Shown here piece by piece: positions 26,892 through 34,984 of a DNA stretch of 64,000 nucleotides. This DNA is from UBA3910 sp002391465 (lineage in GTDB: Bacteria; Bacillota; Limnochordia; Darwinibacteriales; Darwinibacteriaceae). The stretch is from NCBI GenBank assembly GCA_030054835.1, contig JASGVS010000010.1, positions 171,963 through 235,962 on the forward strand, in the 5' to 3' direction. Each line of letters starts with the position of its first letter. Position 1 is the first letter of the stretch. The notes under the pieces are model-generated. The model worked only from the letters and a program-made list of their open reading frames with translations, made no database searches and was not told the origin of the DNA. Made by a program: the position numbers and the translations under genes.

Positions 26892-27887
26892 CTAAACCGG
26901 TTTTGCCCTCACCCCCTCTACTTCACTCGCAGTACCTTTATAAAGATGGCACTTAACATGAATACCATCCACAAGAACCGTGTCAGGCACTTGGTTCTTA
27001 CAGATCTCCATAACCTTAGGGCAGCGGCCCGCAAATTTGCAGCCCTGCCGCAGGTATTCTTCCTGCTCCGTTTCGGCAATGGAAATCCTGCCCTGCCATT
27101 TCCGATCCGGATCAGCCTCCGGAATGGACTCCCGCAAAAGTTGGGTATAAGGATGGCGGGGATTCATCAGAACCTCCTGGACCGGTCCCATCTCCATGAT
27201 GTTACCCCGGAACATAATGGCAATCTGCCCGCTCAAATAGTAGGCTGTGGCTAGGTCATGGGTAATATACAAGATTCCCATATTAAGCTCATCCCTGAGC
27301 CGCCTAAACAGGTTAACAATTGACATACGGATGGAAGCGTCTACCATTGACACCGGCTCGTCGGCAATCAGCAGGGACGGATCGATCAAAAGGGCGCGGG
27401 CAATTGAGATCCGCTGGAGCTGACCTCCGGAAAACTCACTGGGATAACGTCCCTCCACCTCTTGGTAGCTGAGTCCAACGGCAGCTAGCTTTTGGTCAAT
27501 CAGTTCCACAGCGTCCGCCCTGTTCTGGGCCAACTGGTAATTCCTTACCGTCTCAAAGAGATAACCCTCAACTTTGCGCAGTGGGTTAAAGGTCTCAAAG
27601 GGGTTTTGGAAAACTGCTTGGATGCGCTGGCTGAACCAGACCTTTTCCTTGTCCTTTCTTTCCTGTTCATTCTCATATACAATCTCACCAGAGGTAGGCT
27701 CTTCGAAACCCAGTATCATCCTGGCCACGGTCGTCTTGCCGCAGCCGCTTTCGCCGGCCAGGGTGAAAATCTCGCCCCGGTTCATGGTGAAAGAAACATT
27801 ATCCACAGCCACAATCCTATCCCTTGCCAAAAGGCTGCCGCGGAAAAAGACTTTGGTCAGATCCTTCGCTTCAAGAATCGGTTTCAT
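26892..27887 (-). CDS. oligosaccharide/oligopeptide ABC transporter ATP-binding protein, OppF-like
   Basis: A 331-residue ATPase with Walker A GESGCGKTT, signature SGGQLQRISIARALL, and Walker B LLIADEPVSMVD, plus the C-terminal oligopeptide_HPY-type region with Cys residues (CKFAGRCPKVMEICKN). It pairs with the OppD-like ATPase directly upstream. The ATG at 27885-27887 follows GGGGGAG and lies 1 bp after the upstream stop; a longer frame (to 27938) would overlap that gene. Cytoplasmic subunit powering import with the two permeases and the family 5 binding protein. Confidence 0.93.
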   Translation of the reverse strand: MKPILEAKDLTKVFFRGSLLARDRIVAVDNVSFTMNRGEIFTLAGESGCGKTTVARMILGFEEPTSGEIVYENEQERKDKEKVWFSQRIQAVFQNPFETFNPLRKVEGYLFETVRNYQLAQNRADAVELIDQKLAAVGLSYQEVEGRYPSEFSGGQLQRISIARALLIDPSLLIADEPVSMVDASIRMSIVNLFRRLRDELNMGILYITHDLATAYYLSGQIAIMFRGNIMEMGPVQEVLMNPRHPYTQLLRESIPEADPDRKWQGRISIAETEQEEYLRQGCKFAGRCPKVMEICKNQVPDTVLVDGIHVKCHLYKGTASEVEGVRAKPV

Positions 27888-27888
27888 G

Positions 27889-28890
27889 TTAGGCAACTCC
27901 CCCTTCATCCCATAACCAGCAGGCCACACGGTGTTCACCCTTAACTGTCATGTCAGGTGCCTCCACTTTGCAGATTGGCATTGCTTTAGGACAGCGGGGG
28001 TGGAACGCGCATCCAGTTGGCAGGTCCGCCAAGGATGGAGGCTGACCAGGAGCGCTTGCCCTTTCACCCGTATCGCCGAACTGGGGCAGCGAATCGATTA
28101 AGAACTGGGTGTAGGGATGGAGCGGATTCTTAAAGATCTCGACTGTAGCTGCCTCTTCAATGATTTTTCCTGCGTACATAATCCCCAATCGGTCTGCGAC
28201 GTTAGCATGGATTCCCATATCATGGGTTACCAAGATTATGGTGTTATGCAGGCTCATCTGAATGTCCTTCAGGAGCTGAACAACACCCCTTTGAACCACC
28301 ACGTCGAGGGCAGTGGTAGGTTCGTCGGCAAAGATAACGCTTGGCCGTAAAAGGGCTGCCAAGGCGATGGCCACCCTCTGCCTCATGCCCCCCGAAAGCT
28401 GGTGGGGATAGGCATCTAAAATACTGACGGGCAGACCAAGTTGATCAATGTGCTCTTTGGCAATGGCAAACATCTCATCTTCCGTTTTACCGCGAAGATG
28501 ACTGCCTAAGAAGTCACTGTAAGTGTCCTTTAGTTTTATAACAGGGTTGAAGATACTCATTGCCCCCTGGGGAACATACGCCATATACGTCCAGCGCAGC
28601 CTGCGCAGTTCCGGTTTCCGCAGGGAAAACACATCAAATGCGCCGCCGTCTTTGCTGTAATAAACGGATCCATTAATCAGCCGGAGGGGTCTGTTCACCA
28701 AACCATAAAGGGTCTTCATCAGGGTGCTTTTGCCGCAGCCGCTCTCGCCTGCAATTCCATAAATCTCGTTCCGGCGGATTTCCAGGTCAACACCGTCTAC
28801 CGCCTTAACGATCTTCTTGCCCCCTGGTACATCCAATACATAATGTGCCTTGAGATCCTTAGTCCTCAGAACCACTTCTTTGTGTGCCAT
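27889..28890 (-). CDS. oligosaccharide/oligopeptide ABC transporter ATP-binding protein, OppD-like
   Basis: A 333-residue ATPase: Walker A GESGCGKST, signature LSGGMRQRVAIALA, Walker B VIFADEPTTALDV, and the C-terminal CAFHPRCPKAMPIC segment typical of Opp/Dpp ATPases. It lies 2 bp after the DppC-like permease gene and 1 bp before the OppF-like ATPase, so translation is probably coupled. It forms the heterodimeric ATPase pair of the importer. Confidence 0.94.
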   Translation of the reverse strand: MAHKEVVLRTKDLKAHYVLDVPGGKKIVKAVDGVDLEIRRNEIYGIAGESGCGKSTLMKTLYGLVNRPLRLINGSVYYSKDGGAFDVFSLRKPELRRLRWTYMAYVPQGAMSIFNPVIKLKDTYSDFLGSHLRGKTEDEMFAIAKEHIDQLGLPVSILDAYPHQLSGGMRQRVAIALAALLRPSVIFADEPTTALDVVVQRGVVQLLKDIQMSLHNTIILVTHDMGIHANVADRLGIMYAGKIIEEAATVEIFKNPLHPYTQFLIDSLPQFGDTGERASAPGQPPSLADLPTGCAFHPRCPKAMPICKVEAPDMTVKGEHRVACWLWDEGGVA

Positions 28891-28892
28891 TA

Positions 28893-29756
28893 TTATTCCC
28901 CTCCCACTCTCTGCATCCGTGTACGTGGATCGAGATATTCACTGATGCTCACTGACATCCAATAGAGCGCGATGAAAAGAAGTATGGAGAGTGTTACTGG
29001 GGTTAGGAGCCAGTTCCAGCGCTTGAGCAGAAGGGCATGGTAATTGAGCGCCCATTTCAAGGTAGTACCCAGAGTGGGAATATCCATGTTGGTCAAGCCA
29101 ACAATGGAAAGGGTCATTTCCATACCGATGGCCCAGGACATGTTGTTGATCAAGGTGGAAAAGACCAACGGCGTAATATAAGGCAGATACTCCTTAAAAA
29201 CAAGCTCCATTGTTCCCGTTCCCGACAAGATTGCCGTTTTGGTAAACTCCCGCTCCCGCAGGCTCAAAATCTGGGCCCGAATGAGGCGGGCATCCCAGGC
29301 CCAGCCGAAAACGGCGAGCAGCAAGCCGGTTGTAAAGATGTTCATTCGTTCCCGAATCAACATGGCCAGCATTACCAAAATCAAGAAAAGGGGGATGACC
29401 AGAAAACCATCGCTGATAAACATCAAAACCCTATCTGTCGTCCCGCCCCGATAACCTGCTACCAAGCCAACAATAACCGCAATAATCCGCGAGAACACTC
29501 CCGCAATGAGCGAAATGATCAGGGAGTTGCGGATGGCAAACGTAGCCTGCCAGAAAATATCCTGTCCCCGAGAATCGGTGCCCAGAATGTACTGCTGAGA
29601 TGGGCGTTGATCCCTCGGCACTGCGTACCAGATGGTGGGATCATACGGAGAAAAGAACGACAGGACGGCTAAACCCAAAAGACATATTAACACAATAAAT
29701 GCACTGGTAAAGCGGTAGTCTCTTAAAAGTTCCTTTAATGTGCTCCCTATTGCCAT
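28893..29756 (-). CDS. ABC transporter permease, DppC/OppC-like
   Basis: A 287-residue inner-membrane permease with about six hydrophobic segments (AFIVLICLLGLAVLSFF near the start) and the ILGTDSRGQDIFWQ motif plus an N-terminal OppC-type region. The chosen ATG (29754-29756) follows AGAAAGGA by 6 bases; further upstream starts to 29801 would overlap the preceding gene by 26 bp. Partner of the DppB-like permease. Confidence 0.92.
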   Translation of the reverse strand: MAIGSTLKELLRDYRFTSAFIVLICLLGLAVLSFFSPYDPTIWYAVPRDQRPSQQYILGTDSRGQDIFWQATFAIRNSLIISLIAGVFSRIIAVIVGLVAGYRGGTTDRVLMFISDGFLVIPLFLILVMLAMLIRERMNIFTTGLLLAVFGWAWDARLIRAQILSLREREFTKTAILSGTGTMELVFKEYLPYITPLVFSTLINNMSWAIGMEMTLSIVGLTNMDIPTLGTTLKWALNYHALLLKRWNWLLTPVTLSILLFIALYWMSVSISEYLDPRTRMQRVGGE

Positions 29757-29775
29757 GGCCATTTCCTTTCTAAAA

Positions 29776-30780
29776 TTACTTGAATCTAATCCTGGGGTCA
29801 AACAGCGGATAGATGAGGTCTACAAGCAGTACCAAAGTCGTAATGGCAACTATGGAAAGGGTGATAATACCCATAATCAAGTTGTAGTCTCCCGTTGTGA
29901 TGGCGGAGAACAAGAGATGACCAACTCCAGGATAGGAAAAGACAATTTCCGTGATCAAGGCCCCGCTGAGAATCTGTCCAAGGGACAGGGCCAGGTTTGT
30001 AATCTGCGGCAGCATGGCGTTGCGGATCACATACCTGAACATGATCTTGCGCTCGGTGATTCCGCCCAGCTCAGCGTACTGCACGAAGTCTTCTGATTTA
30101 ACGTTTTGGACAAGAAGGCGGGAAGTTTGGAACCAAGAAGCTGCCCCCAACACAACCATTGATAGGGCGGGCAAAAAGGCATGCCTTAGAATGTCTCTTA
30201 TGTACGCGAGCGAAAAAGAAGGGGTCGATCCTATGCTGCGTCCACCTGCAATGGGGAATTTCCGGTAGACGTAACCGAAGATAATCAATAGAGAGAGGGC
30301 AAACACGTAATAAGGTATGGGCCTAATGAACATGGCGAGGGCATCCAACAGCTTGGACCAACGCCTATTGTGGGCATAACCGGCCATACCTCCAATCACG
30401 TTACCAATCAACCAGGATAGCACGGTCGTAGTAAAGAGCAGGCCAACCGTCCAGGGCAGAGCGGTTTTGATCAGATCAATGACAGGAGTGGGGAACTGGA
30501 AGAAGGATGGGCCGAAATCCCCCTGGAGCAGCCTAGCCCAGAAATCCTTGTACTGCTGCCACCAGGATCCTGACAGTCCGTACATTTCAGTCAGGGAATC
30601 CACCATAGCCTGAATATGGGCCGGATCAAGGTAGGTACCCCTTGATCTGACTTCTGCAATTGTTCTCTCAACAGGGTTGGTGGGTGCCAGCCGGGGGATG
30701 AAAAACACGAGGGTTATACCGAGAAAGATAACCAAAAAATACTGCAGTAAGCGAGGGATGAGATACTGTCTAATGAACAT
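29776..30780 (-). CDS. ABC transporter permease, DppB/OppB-like
   Basis: A 334-residue permease with an N-terminal transmembrane segment (LLQYFLVIFLGITLVFF), a large loop, and a binding-protein-dependent transport domain (SRLLVQNVKSEDFVQYAELGG is the EAA-type loop). The ATG at 30778-30780 follows GGAGG by 6 bases; the longer frame upstream is not supported. It is the first gene of the five-gene importer operon that continues into GH127 and GH8. Confidence 0.93.
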   Translation of the reverse strand: MFIRQYLIPRLLQYFLVIFLGITLVFFIPRLAPTNPVERTIAEVRSRGTYLDPAHIQAMVDSLTEMYGLSGSWWQQYKDFWARLLQGDFGPSFFQFPTPVIDLIKTALPWTVGLLFTTTVLSWLIGNVIGGMAGYAHNRRWSKLLDALAMFIRPIPYYVFALSLLIIFGYVYRKFPIAGGRSIGSTPSFSLAYIRDILRHAFLPALSMVVLGAASWFQTSRLLVQNVKSEDFVQYAELGGITERKIMFRYVIRNAMLPQITNLALSLGQILSGALITEIVFSYPGVGHLLFSAITTGDYNLIMGIITLSIVAITTLVLLVDLIYPLFDPRIRFK

Positions 30781-30803
30781 TTGCTTCCTCCTTAACTCTG
30801 CCA

Positions 30804-30823
30804 ACAAAGTGTTGCGCCTTTGT
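30804..30823. promoter_or_regulatory. small inverted repeat before the importer operon
   Basis: ACAAAG and CTTTGT, 6-base arms with an 8-base spacer, 24 bp upstream of the DppB-like start. It could be an operator or a leader stem; the arms are short and chance is possible. Confidence 0.25.
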
Positions 30824-30991
30824 TTACATGGAATGTGAATGCGGTAACAGACGCGGCCACCCTGCATAAGATTACTACGTTTCTTGGCATATTCCTTCTT
30901 TTCTTTACATTCCTTACTTGTTTTACTGATCTTTTTACGTTTTCAGCGCAGCAAATCCCCAGTTTTCCGTTTTCTTCCAGTAGTTTTTCGT

Positions 30992-31033
30992 AAAAAGGAG
31001 GCTATCCACCGACGAATTGGTGGACAGCCTCCC
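30992..31033 (-). terminator. rho-independent terminator after araA
   Basis: Minus-strand stem GGAGGCTGTCCACC / GGTGGATAGCCTCC (14 bp with one wobble) with an 8-base loop, followed by five Ts. It lies 26 bp after the araA stop and closes the GH115-araBDA unit. Confidence 0.92.
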
Positions 31034-31058
31034 CTAAGCAATCCAGAATTTTCAAGTT

Positions 31059-32564
31059 CTAGAGTCTGGGCATGGTGCTGTAGTATATTTCGTTCAGCCT
31101 CAGTTCTTTCTTGAACTCGCTGATGGTAGTGTTTTCGTCAATGAGCAGGTACTCAACACCAGCTATTTCACAGAAGTCCTCAACAAAGGACTCGGTTAGT
31201 GCCTGACTGTAAACGGAGTGATGGGCTCCTCCGGCCAGGATCCAGGCGGTGGCAGATGTTTTAAGATCGGGCTGGGGCTCCCAGAGCACGCGGGCCACAG
31301 GCAGCTTAGGCAGGTCTGCCGGAGGCTCTACAGCCTCGATCTTATTGACAATCATGCGGAAGCGGTTGCCCAAATCAACCAAGGTGGCCACAATACCGGG
31401 GCCAGGCTTTCCAGTAAAGATCAAGCGGGCCGGATCCTCCCTATCACCGATGGCGAGGGGCTGAATGTCCAGGACAGGCTGTTCACCGGCGATCGTTTCG
31501 CATACTTCCAGCATATGGGCACCTAAAACAGTGCTTCTAGCCGGATCGAGGTTGTACACATAGTCTTCCATGAACGTAGTGCCGCCGGGCAGACCGCTGT
31601 TCATTACCTTCATAGCCCGAAGTAGGGCCGCTGTCTTCCAGTCGCCTTCCGCACCGAAACCGTAACCATCTTTCATCAACCGCTGCACAGCCAGACCGGG
31701 CAGCTGCCTGAGACCTGTTAGGTTCTCAAAGTTGGTGGTAAAGCCTTTGAAGCCGCCTTCCTTCAGGAAACTGCGCATACCAAGTTCAATCTTGGCAGCC
31801 TCTTCCAAAGCAGCACGTTTGGCCCCACCGGCCTTAACCGCGTCCGTTAACGTGTAAGCAGCCTCGTATTCCTCAATTAAGCTTGCAATTTGGCTTGCAG
31901 TAACGGCATCGATGTACTCGACTAAATCGCCTAGTCCGTAGCCATTTACCTCATAGCCAAACGTAATCTGGGCAGCAACCTTGTCACCTTCGGTGACCGC
32001 TACCTGCCTCATGTTGTCGCCAAAGCGGGCGATTTTCGCACCTTGGCTGTCATGCCAAGCGGCAGCCACGCGGAGCCAAGCTCCCACTTCCTCTAAGACT
32101 TCTTTGTCCTGCCAGTAACCCACGATTACCTTTCTGTTTTTGCGCATGCGGGTGTTGATAAAACCGAACTCCCGCCCACCGTGGGCCGATTGGTTCAGGT
32201 TCATGAAGTCCATGTCAATGTCTGCCCAGGGAATCTCCCTGACAAACTGGGTGTGGAAATGGAGGTGGGGTTTGCGCAGTACGTTCAAACCGCCGATCCA
32301 CATCCTGGCCGGTGAAAAGGTGTGCATCCAGGAGATAATCCCAATGCAGTTTTCATCGGTGTTGGCCTCCGTCATCAGTTGGCGGATGGAGTCGGGTGAA
32401 GTGAGGGTAGGTTTGTGCACCACTTCAACCGGAATCTCTTCCGCCTCATTGAGGGCGGCCACGATTTTTTTCGAGTTTTCTTCAACTTGGCGCAGCGCAT
32501 CATCACCGTAGAGATGTTGGCTGCCCGTTACAAACCAAACCTGCATCTTTTTCAGATCAATCAC
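31059..32564 (-). CDS. araA: L-arabinose isomerase
   Basis: A 501-residue L-arabinose isomerase (EC 5.3.1.4), converting L-arabinose to L-ribulose. It opens with MQVWFVTGSQHLYGDDALRQ, a family hallmark, and contains CIGIISWMHTFSPARMW, GYGFGAEGDWKTAALLR and GTTFMEDYVYNL; length is the family norm. It is the last gene of the araB-like/araD/araA group, 17 bp after araD, and ends at a strong terminator. Arabinose freed by the GH43 and GH127 enzymes would enter here. Cytoplasmic. Confidence 0.97.
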   Translation of the reverse strand: MIDLKKMQVWFVTGSQHLYGDDALRQVEENSKKIVAALNEAEEIPVEVVHKPTLTSPDSIRQLMTEANTDENCIGIISWMHTFSPARMWIGGLNVLRKPHLHFHTQFVREIPWADIDMDFMNLNQSAHGGREFGFINTRMRKNRKVIVGYWQDKEVLEEVGAWLRVAAAWHDSQGAKIARFGDNMRQVAVTEGDKVAAQITFGYEVNGYGLGDLVEYIDAVTASQIASLIEEYEAAYTLTDAVKAGGAKRAALEEAAKIELGMRSFLKEGGFKGFTTNFENLTGLRQLPGLAVQRLMKDGYGFGAEGDWKTAALLRAMKVMNSGLPGGTTFMEDYVYNLDPARSTVLGAHMLEVCETIAGEQPVLDIQPLAIGDREDPARLIFTGKPGPGIVATLVDLGNRFRMIVNKIEAVEPPADLPKLPVARVLWEPQPDLKTSATAWILAGGAHHSVYSQALTESFVEDFCEIAGVEYLLIDENTTISEFKKELRLNEIYYSTMPRL

Positions 32565-32581
32565 GATTAAAGACCCCCTAT

Positions 32582-33268
32582 CTATTGTCCGTAATATGCA
32601 CCGGGCCCGTGTTTTCGCAGATAGTGTTTTTCGAGCACGTGTGCAGAAATGGGTGCATCGGAACCTGACAGTTCCCTGGTAAGGTAGGCCATCTGGGCCA
32701 CCTGTTCCAGGACTACGCTGTTGTGCACCGCTTCAGCGGCATCCTTACCCCAAACAAAGGGTGCGTGCTCCGCTACCAACACAGCGGGAACCTCCCGGTA
32801 ATCCAGCTCAGCAAAGCGTTCCACAATCACCCTGCCTGTGTTCAGTTCATAATCACTAGCCACTTCTTCTTGCGTGAGCGGCCGTGTGCAGGGTATTTCC
32901 CCGTAAAAATAGTCGGCATGGGTCGTCCCCCGGCAGGGAATGCCCCTACAGGCCTGGGCCCAGACTGTCGCCCAGAGGGAGTGGGTGTGCACCACTCCGC
33001 CTATCTCCGGAAACTGCGTGTACAGTTCCAGGTGGGTGGCAGTATCAGACGAGGGACGCAGCTTACCTTCCACTATATTCCCCTCCAAATCCAAAACCAC
33101 CATATCATCCACCGTGAGATCATCATAGGCTACCCCGCTGGGTTTAATGACTACCAAGCCCATTTCCCGGTCTATACCACTCACATTGCCCCAGGTGTAA
33201 ATGACTAGATTTCTGGCCTGGAGCTCTTGGTTGGCCAAAAGCACTTCCTTTTTCAAGCTGTTCAGCAT
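32582..33268 (-). CDS. araD: L-ribulose-5-phosphate 4-epimerase
   Basis: A 228-residue class II aldolase-type epimerase (EC 5.1.3.4), converting L-ribulose 5-phosphate to D-xylulose 5-phosphate. Visible signatures are NLVIYTWGNVSGIDR, the metal site VVHTHSLWATVWAQ and VLVAEHAPFVWG. The ATG at 33266-33268 follows AGAGGA by 3 bases; a longer frame to 33394 overlaps the kinase gene. Sits between the kinase and araA genes with short gaps. Confidence 0.95.
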   Translation of the reverse strand: MLNSLKKEVLLANQELQARNLVIYTWGNVSGIDREMGLVVIKPSGVAYDDLTVDDMVVLDLEGNIVEGKLRPSSDTATHLELYTQFPEIGGVVHTHSLWATVWAQACRGIPCRGTTHADYFYGEIPCTRPLTQEEVASDYELNTGRVIVERFAELDYREVPAVLVAEHAPFVWGKDAAEAVHNSVVLEQVAQMAYLTRELSGSDAPISAHVLEKHYLRKHGPGAYYGQ

Positions 33269-33290
33269 TTGTCCTCTATTCCCCCTTCGC

Positions 33291-34907
33291 TCACGACTTG
33301 AGAAAGTCGACGGCCGCCCTTTCAATGGGGAAGCCCGCCACATGGCGTTCCATGAAGAGGTTGAAACTCTCCACATCTTCCTGCCGCGGCTCAAGGGTAA
33401 TCACGGCACTGTCTGCAAACACCCGGTCTGTTAAGTAATCTGCCAAAGACTGGCCCTCTTCCTTCCGCAGCATGTAATTGGCCAAGAGGGCAATACCCCA
33501 GGCTCCACCTTCGCTCGCCGTATCCTCCATAACCGACACGGGCGTGTTCAAAGCGGCAGCCATCATCCTCTGGCCCACCTCTTCCGTCTTAAACAGGCCG
33601 CCGTGGCCTAAGAGTTTATCGATTTTCACCTTTTCTTCTTGGATCAAAATGTCCATACCAATGCGGAGCGCACCAAAACTGGTGAACAGGTTAACCCGCA
33701 TGAAGTTGGCCAAGTTGAAATTTGAGTCGGGCAGCCTGGTAAACAGGGGCCGTCCCTCTTCAAAGTTGGTTATATGTTCCCCGGACAGGTAGCAGTAGGC
33801 CAAAAGTCCGCCGCAGTCCTTGTCGCCCAGGAGAGCCTGTTTGTAAAGGGTCGAATACAGATCACCCATGGAAAGCTCCGCTCCGATCAGTTCGCTGAAC
33901 TCCCGGAACAGGCCAACCCAAGCATTCAGATCCGAGGTAAAGTTGTTGCAGTGAACCATGGCCACCGGATCACCTGACGGTGTGGTGACAATATCCACAG
34001 CCTCGTAAAACGAGCGCAGGCTGTCCTCCAAAACAACCATGGCGAAAATGCTTGTACCGGCAGAGACATTCCCGGTTCGCTTAGCCACGCTGTTGGTGGC
34101 AACCATGCCCGTACCCGCGTCTCCTTCAGGCGGACAGAAAGGCACGCCAGGCTCCAACTCCCCAGACGGATCCAAGAGTTTTGCACCCGCTTCAGTCAAG
34201 GTACCAGCAGGATCCCCCGCTTCCAAGATGGCAGGCAGCAGATCCACAAGCTGCCAGGGGAAAGACTTGTCGGCAACCAGGTCCTCAAACTTCGCCAGCA
34301 TATCCGGATCGTACTGATGATCCTCATTCCGGATGGGAAACATACCGGAAGCATCGCCAATACCTAAGACCCTTTCACCCGTGAGCTGCCAGTGGACATA
34401 GCCGGCTAGGGTTACTAAGTAATCGATGTCCGCCACATGCTCTTCCCCGTTTAAAATGGCTTGGTAAAGGTGGGCTATGCTCCAGCGCTGGGGAATGTTG
34501 AACTGGAACAGTTCGCTCAGCACCCCGGATGCCTCCTGCGTAATGGTGTTTCGCCAGGTGCGGAAGGGAACGAGCAGATTACCCTCTTTATCGAAGGGCA
34601 TATAACCGTGCATCATGGCACTGACGCCCATGGCGCCGATCTTGGTGAGGGTAACACCGTACTTTTCCTGTACCTGCTCCTTTAGGGCGGCGTAACTGCC
34701 CTGTACACCAGTCCAAATGTCTTCCAGGGAATAAGTCCAGATGTTATCAACCAGCTTATTCTCCCACTCGTAATCGCCCACCGCAATGGGCTGGCCGTCT
34801 ACGCCGATAAGCACTGCCTTAATGCGAGTGGAACCAAGCTCAATCCCTAAGGCAGTATCACCGGCCAGAATCGCTTCCTTTCTCTCAGTAAGCCTCGAAT
34901 TCTCCAT
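33291..34907 (-). CDS. FGGY-family kinase, probable L-ribulokinase
   Basis: A 538-residue FGGY carbohydrate kinase. Signatures: LGIELGSTRIKAVLIG at the phosphate loop, GDASGMFP, and a C-terminal GHGGLFKTEEVGQ plus DTASEGGAWGIALLA. It lacks close likeness to classic AraB but matches the alternative kinase often found with araA and araD in Firmicutes, so L-ribulose phosphorylation is the likely role, by context. AAAGGA precedes the ATG by 5 bases. 22 bp separate it from araD. Confidence 0.85.
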   Translation of the reverse strand: MENSRLTERKEAILAGDTALGIELGSTRIKAVLIGVDGQPIAVGDYEWENKLVDNIWTYSLEDIWTGVQGSYAALKEQVQEKYGVTLTKIGAMGVSAMMHGYMPFDKEGNLLVPFRTWRNTITQEASGVLSELFQFNIPQRWSIAHLYQAILNGEEHVADIDYLVTLAGYVHWQLTGERVLGIGDASGMFPIRNEDHQYDPDMLAKFEDLVADKSFPWQLVDLLPAILEAGDPAGTLTEAGAKLLDPSGELEPGVPFCPPEGDAGTGMVATNSVAKRTGNVSAGTSIFAMVVLEDSLRSFYEAVDIVTTPSGDPVAMVHCNNFTSDLNAWVGLFREFSELIGAELSMGDLYSTLYKQALLGDKDCGGLLAYCYLSGEHITNFEEGRPLFTRLPDSNFNLANFMRVNLFTSFGALRIGMDILIQEEKVKIDKLLGHGGLFKTEEVGQRMMAAALNTPVSVMEDTASEGGAWGIALLANYMLRKEEGQSLADYLTDRVFADSAVITLEPRQEDVESFNLFMERHVAGFPIERAAVDFLKS

Positions 34908-34951
34908 CCATCCCCATCCTTTCCAAATGATTCCTCAACACCTGCAAGTCT

Positions 34952-34960
34952 ATAATACCA
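34952..34960 (-). promoter_or_regulatory. candidate extended -10 promoter for the ara genes
   Basis: Minus-strand TGGTATTAT matches an extended -10 (TGn plus TATTAT, five of six) in the 77-bp gap between GH115 and the kinase gene, about 45 bp before its ATG. No good -35 is seen. The ara genes may thus be read both from here and from upstream of GH115. Confidence 0.35.
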
Positions 34961-34984
34961 GATCACCGCTCCGCTGCCCACGAC

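Noticed and set aside
30932..30945. Possible catabolite-response (cre) site upstream of the importer operon
   Set aside because: TGAAAACGTAAAAA (minus strand) fits only the left part of the cre consensus and lies about 150 bp from the start; too weak to list.
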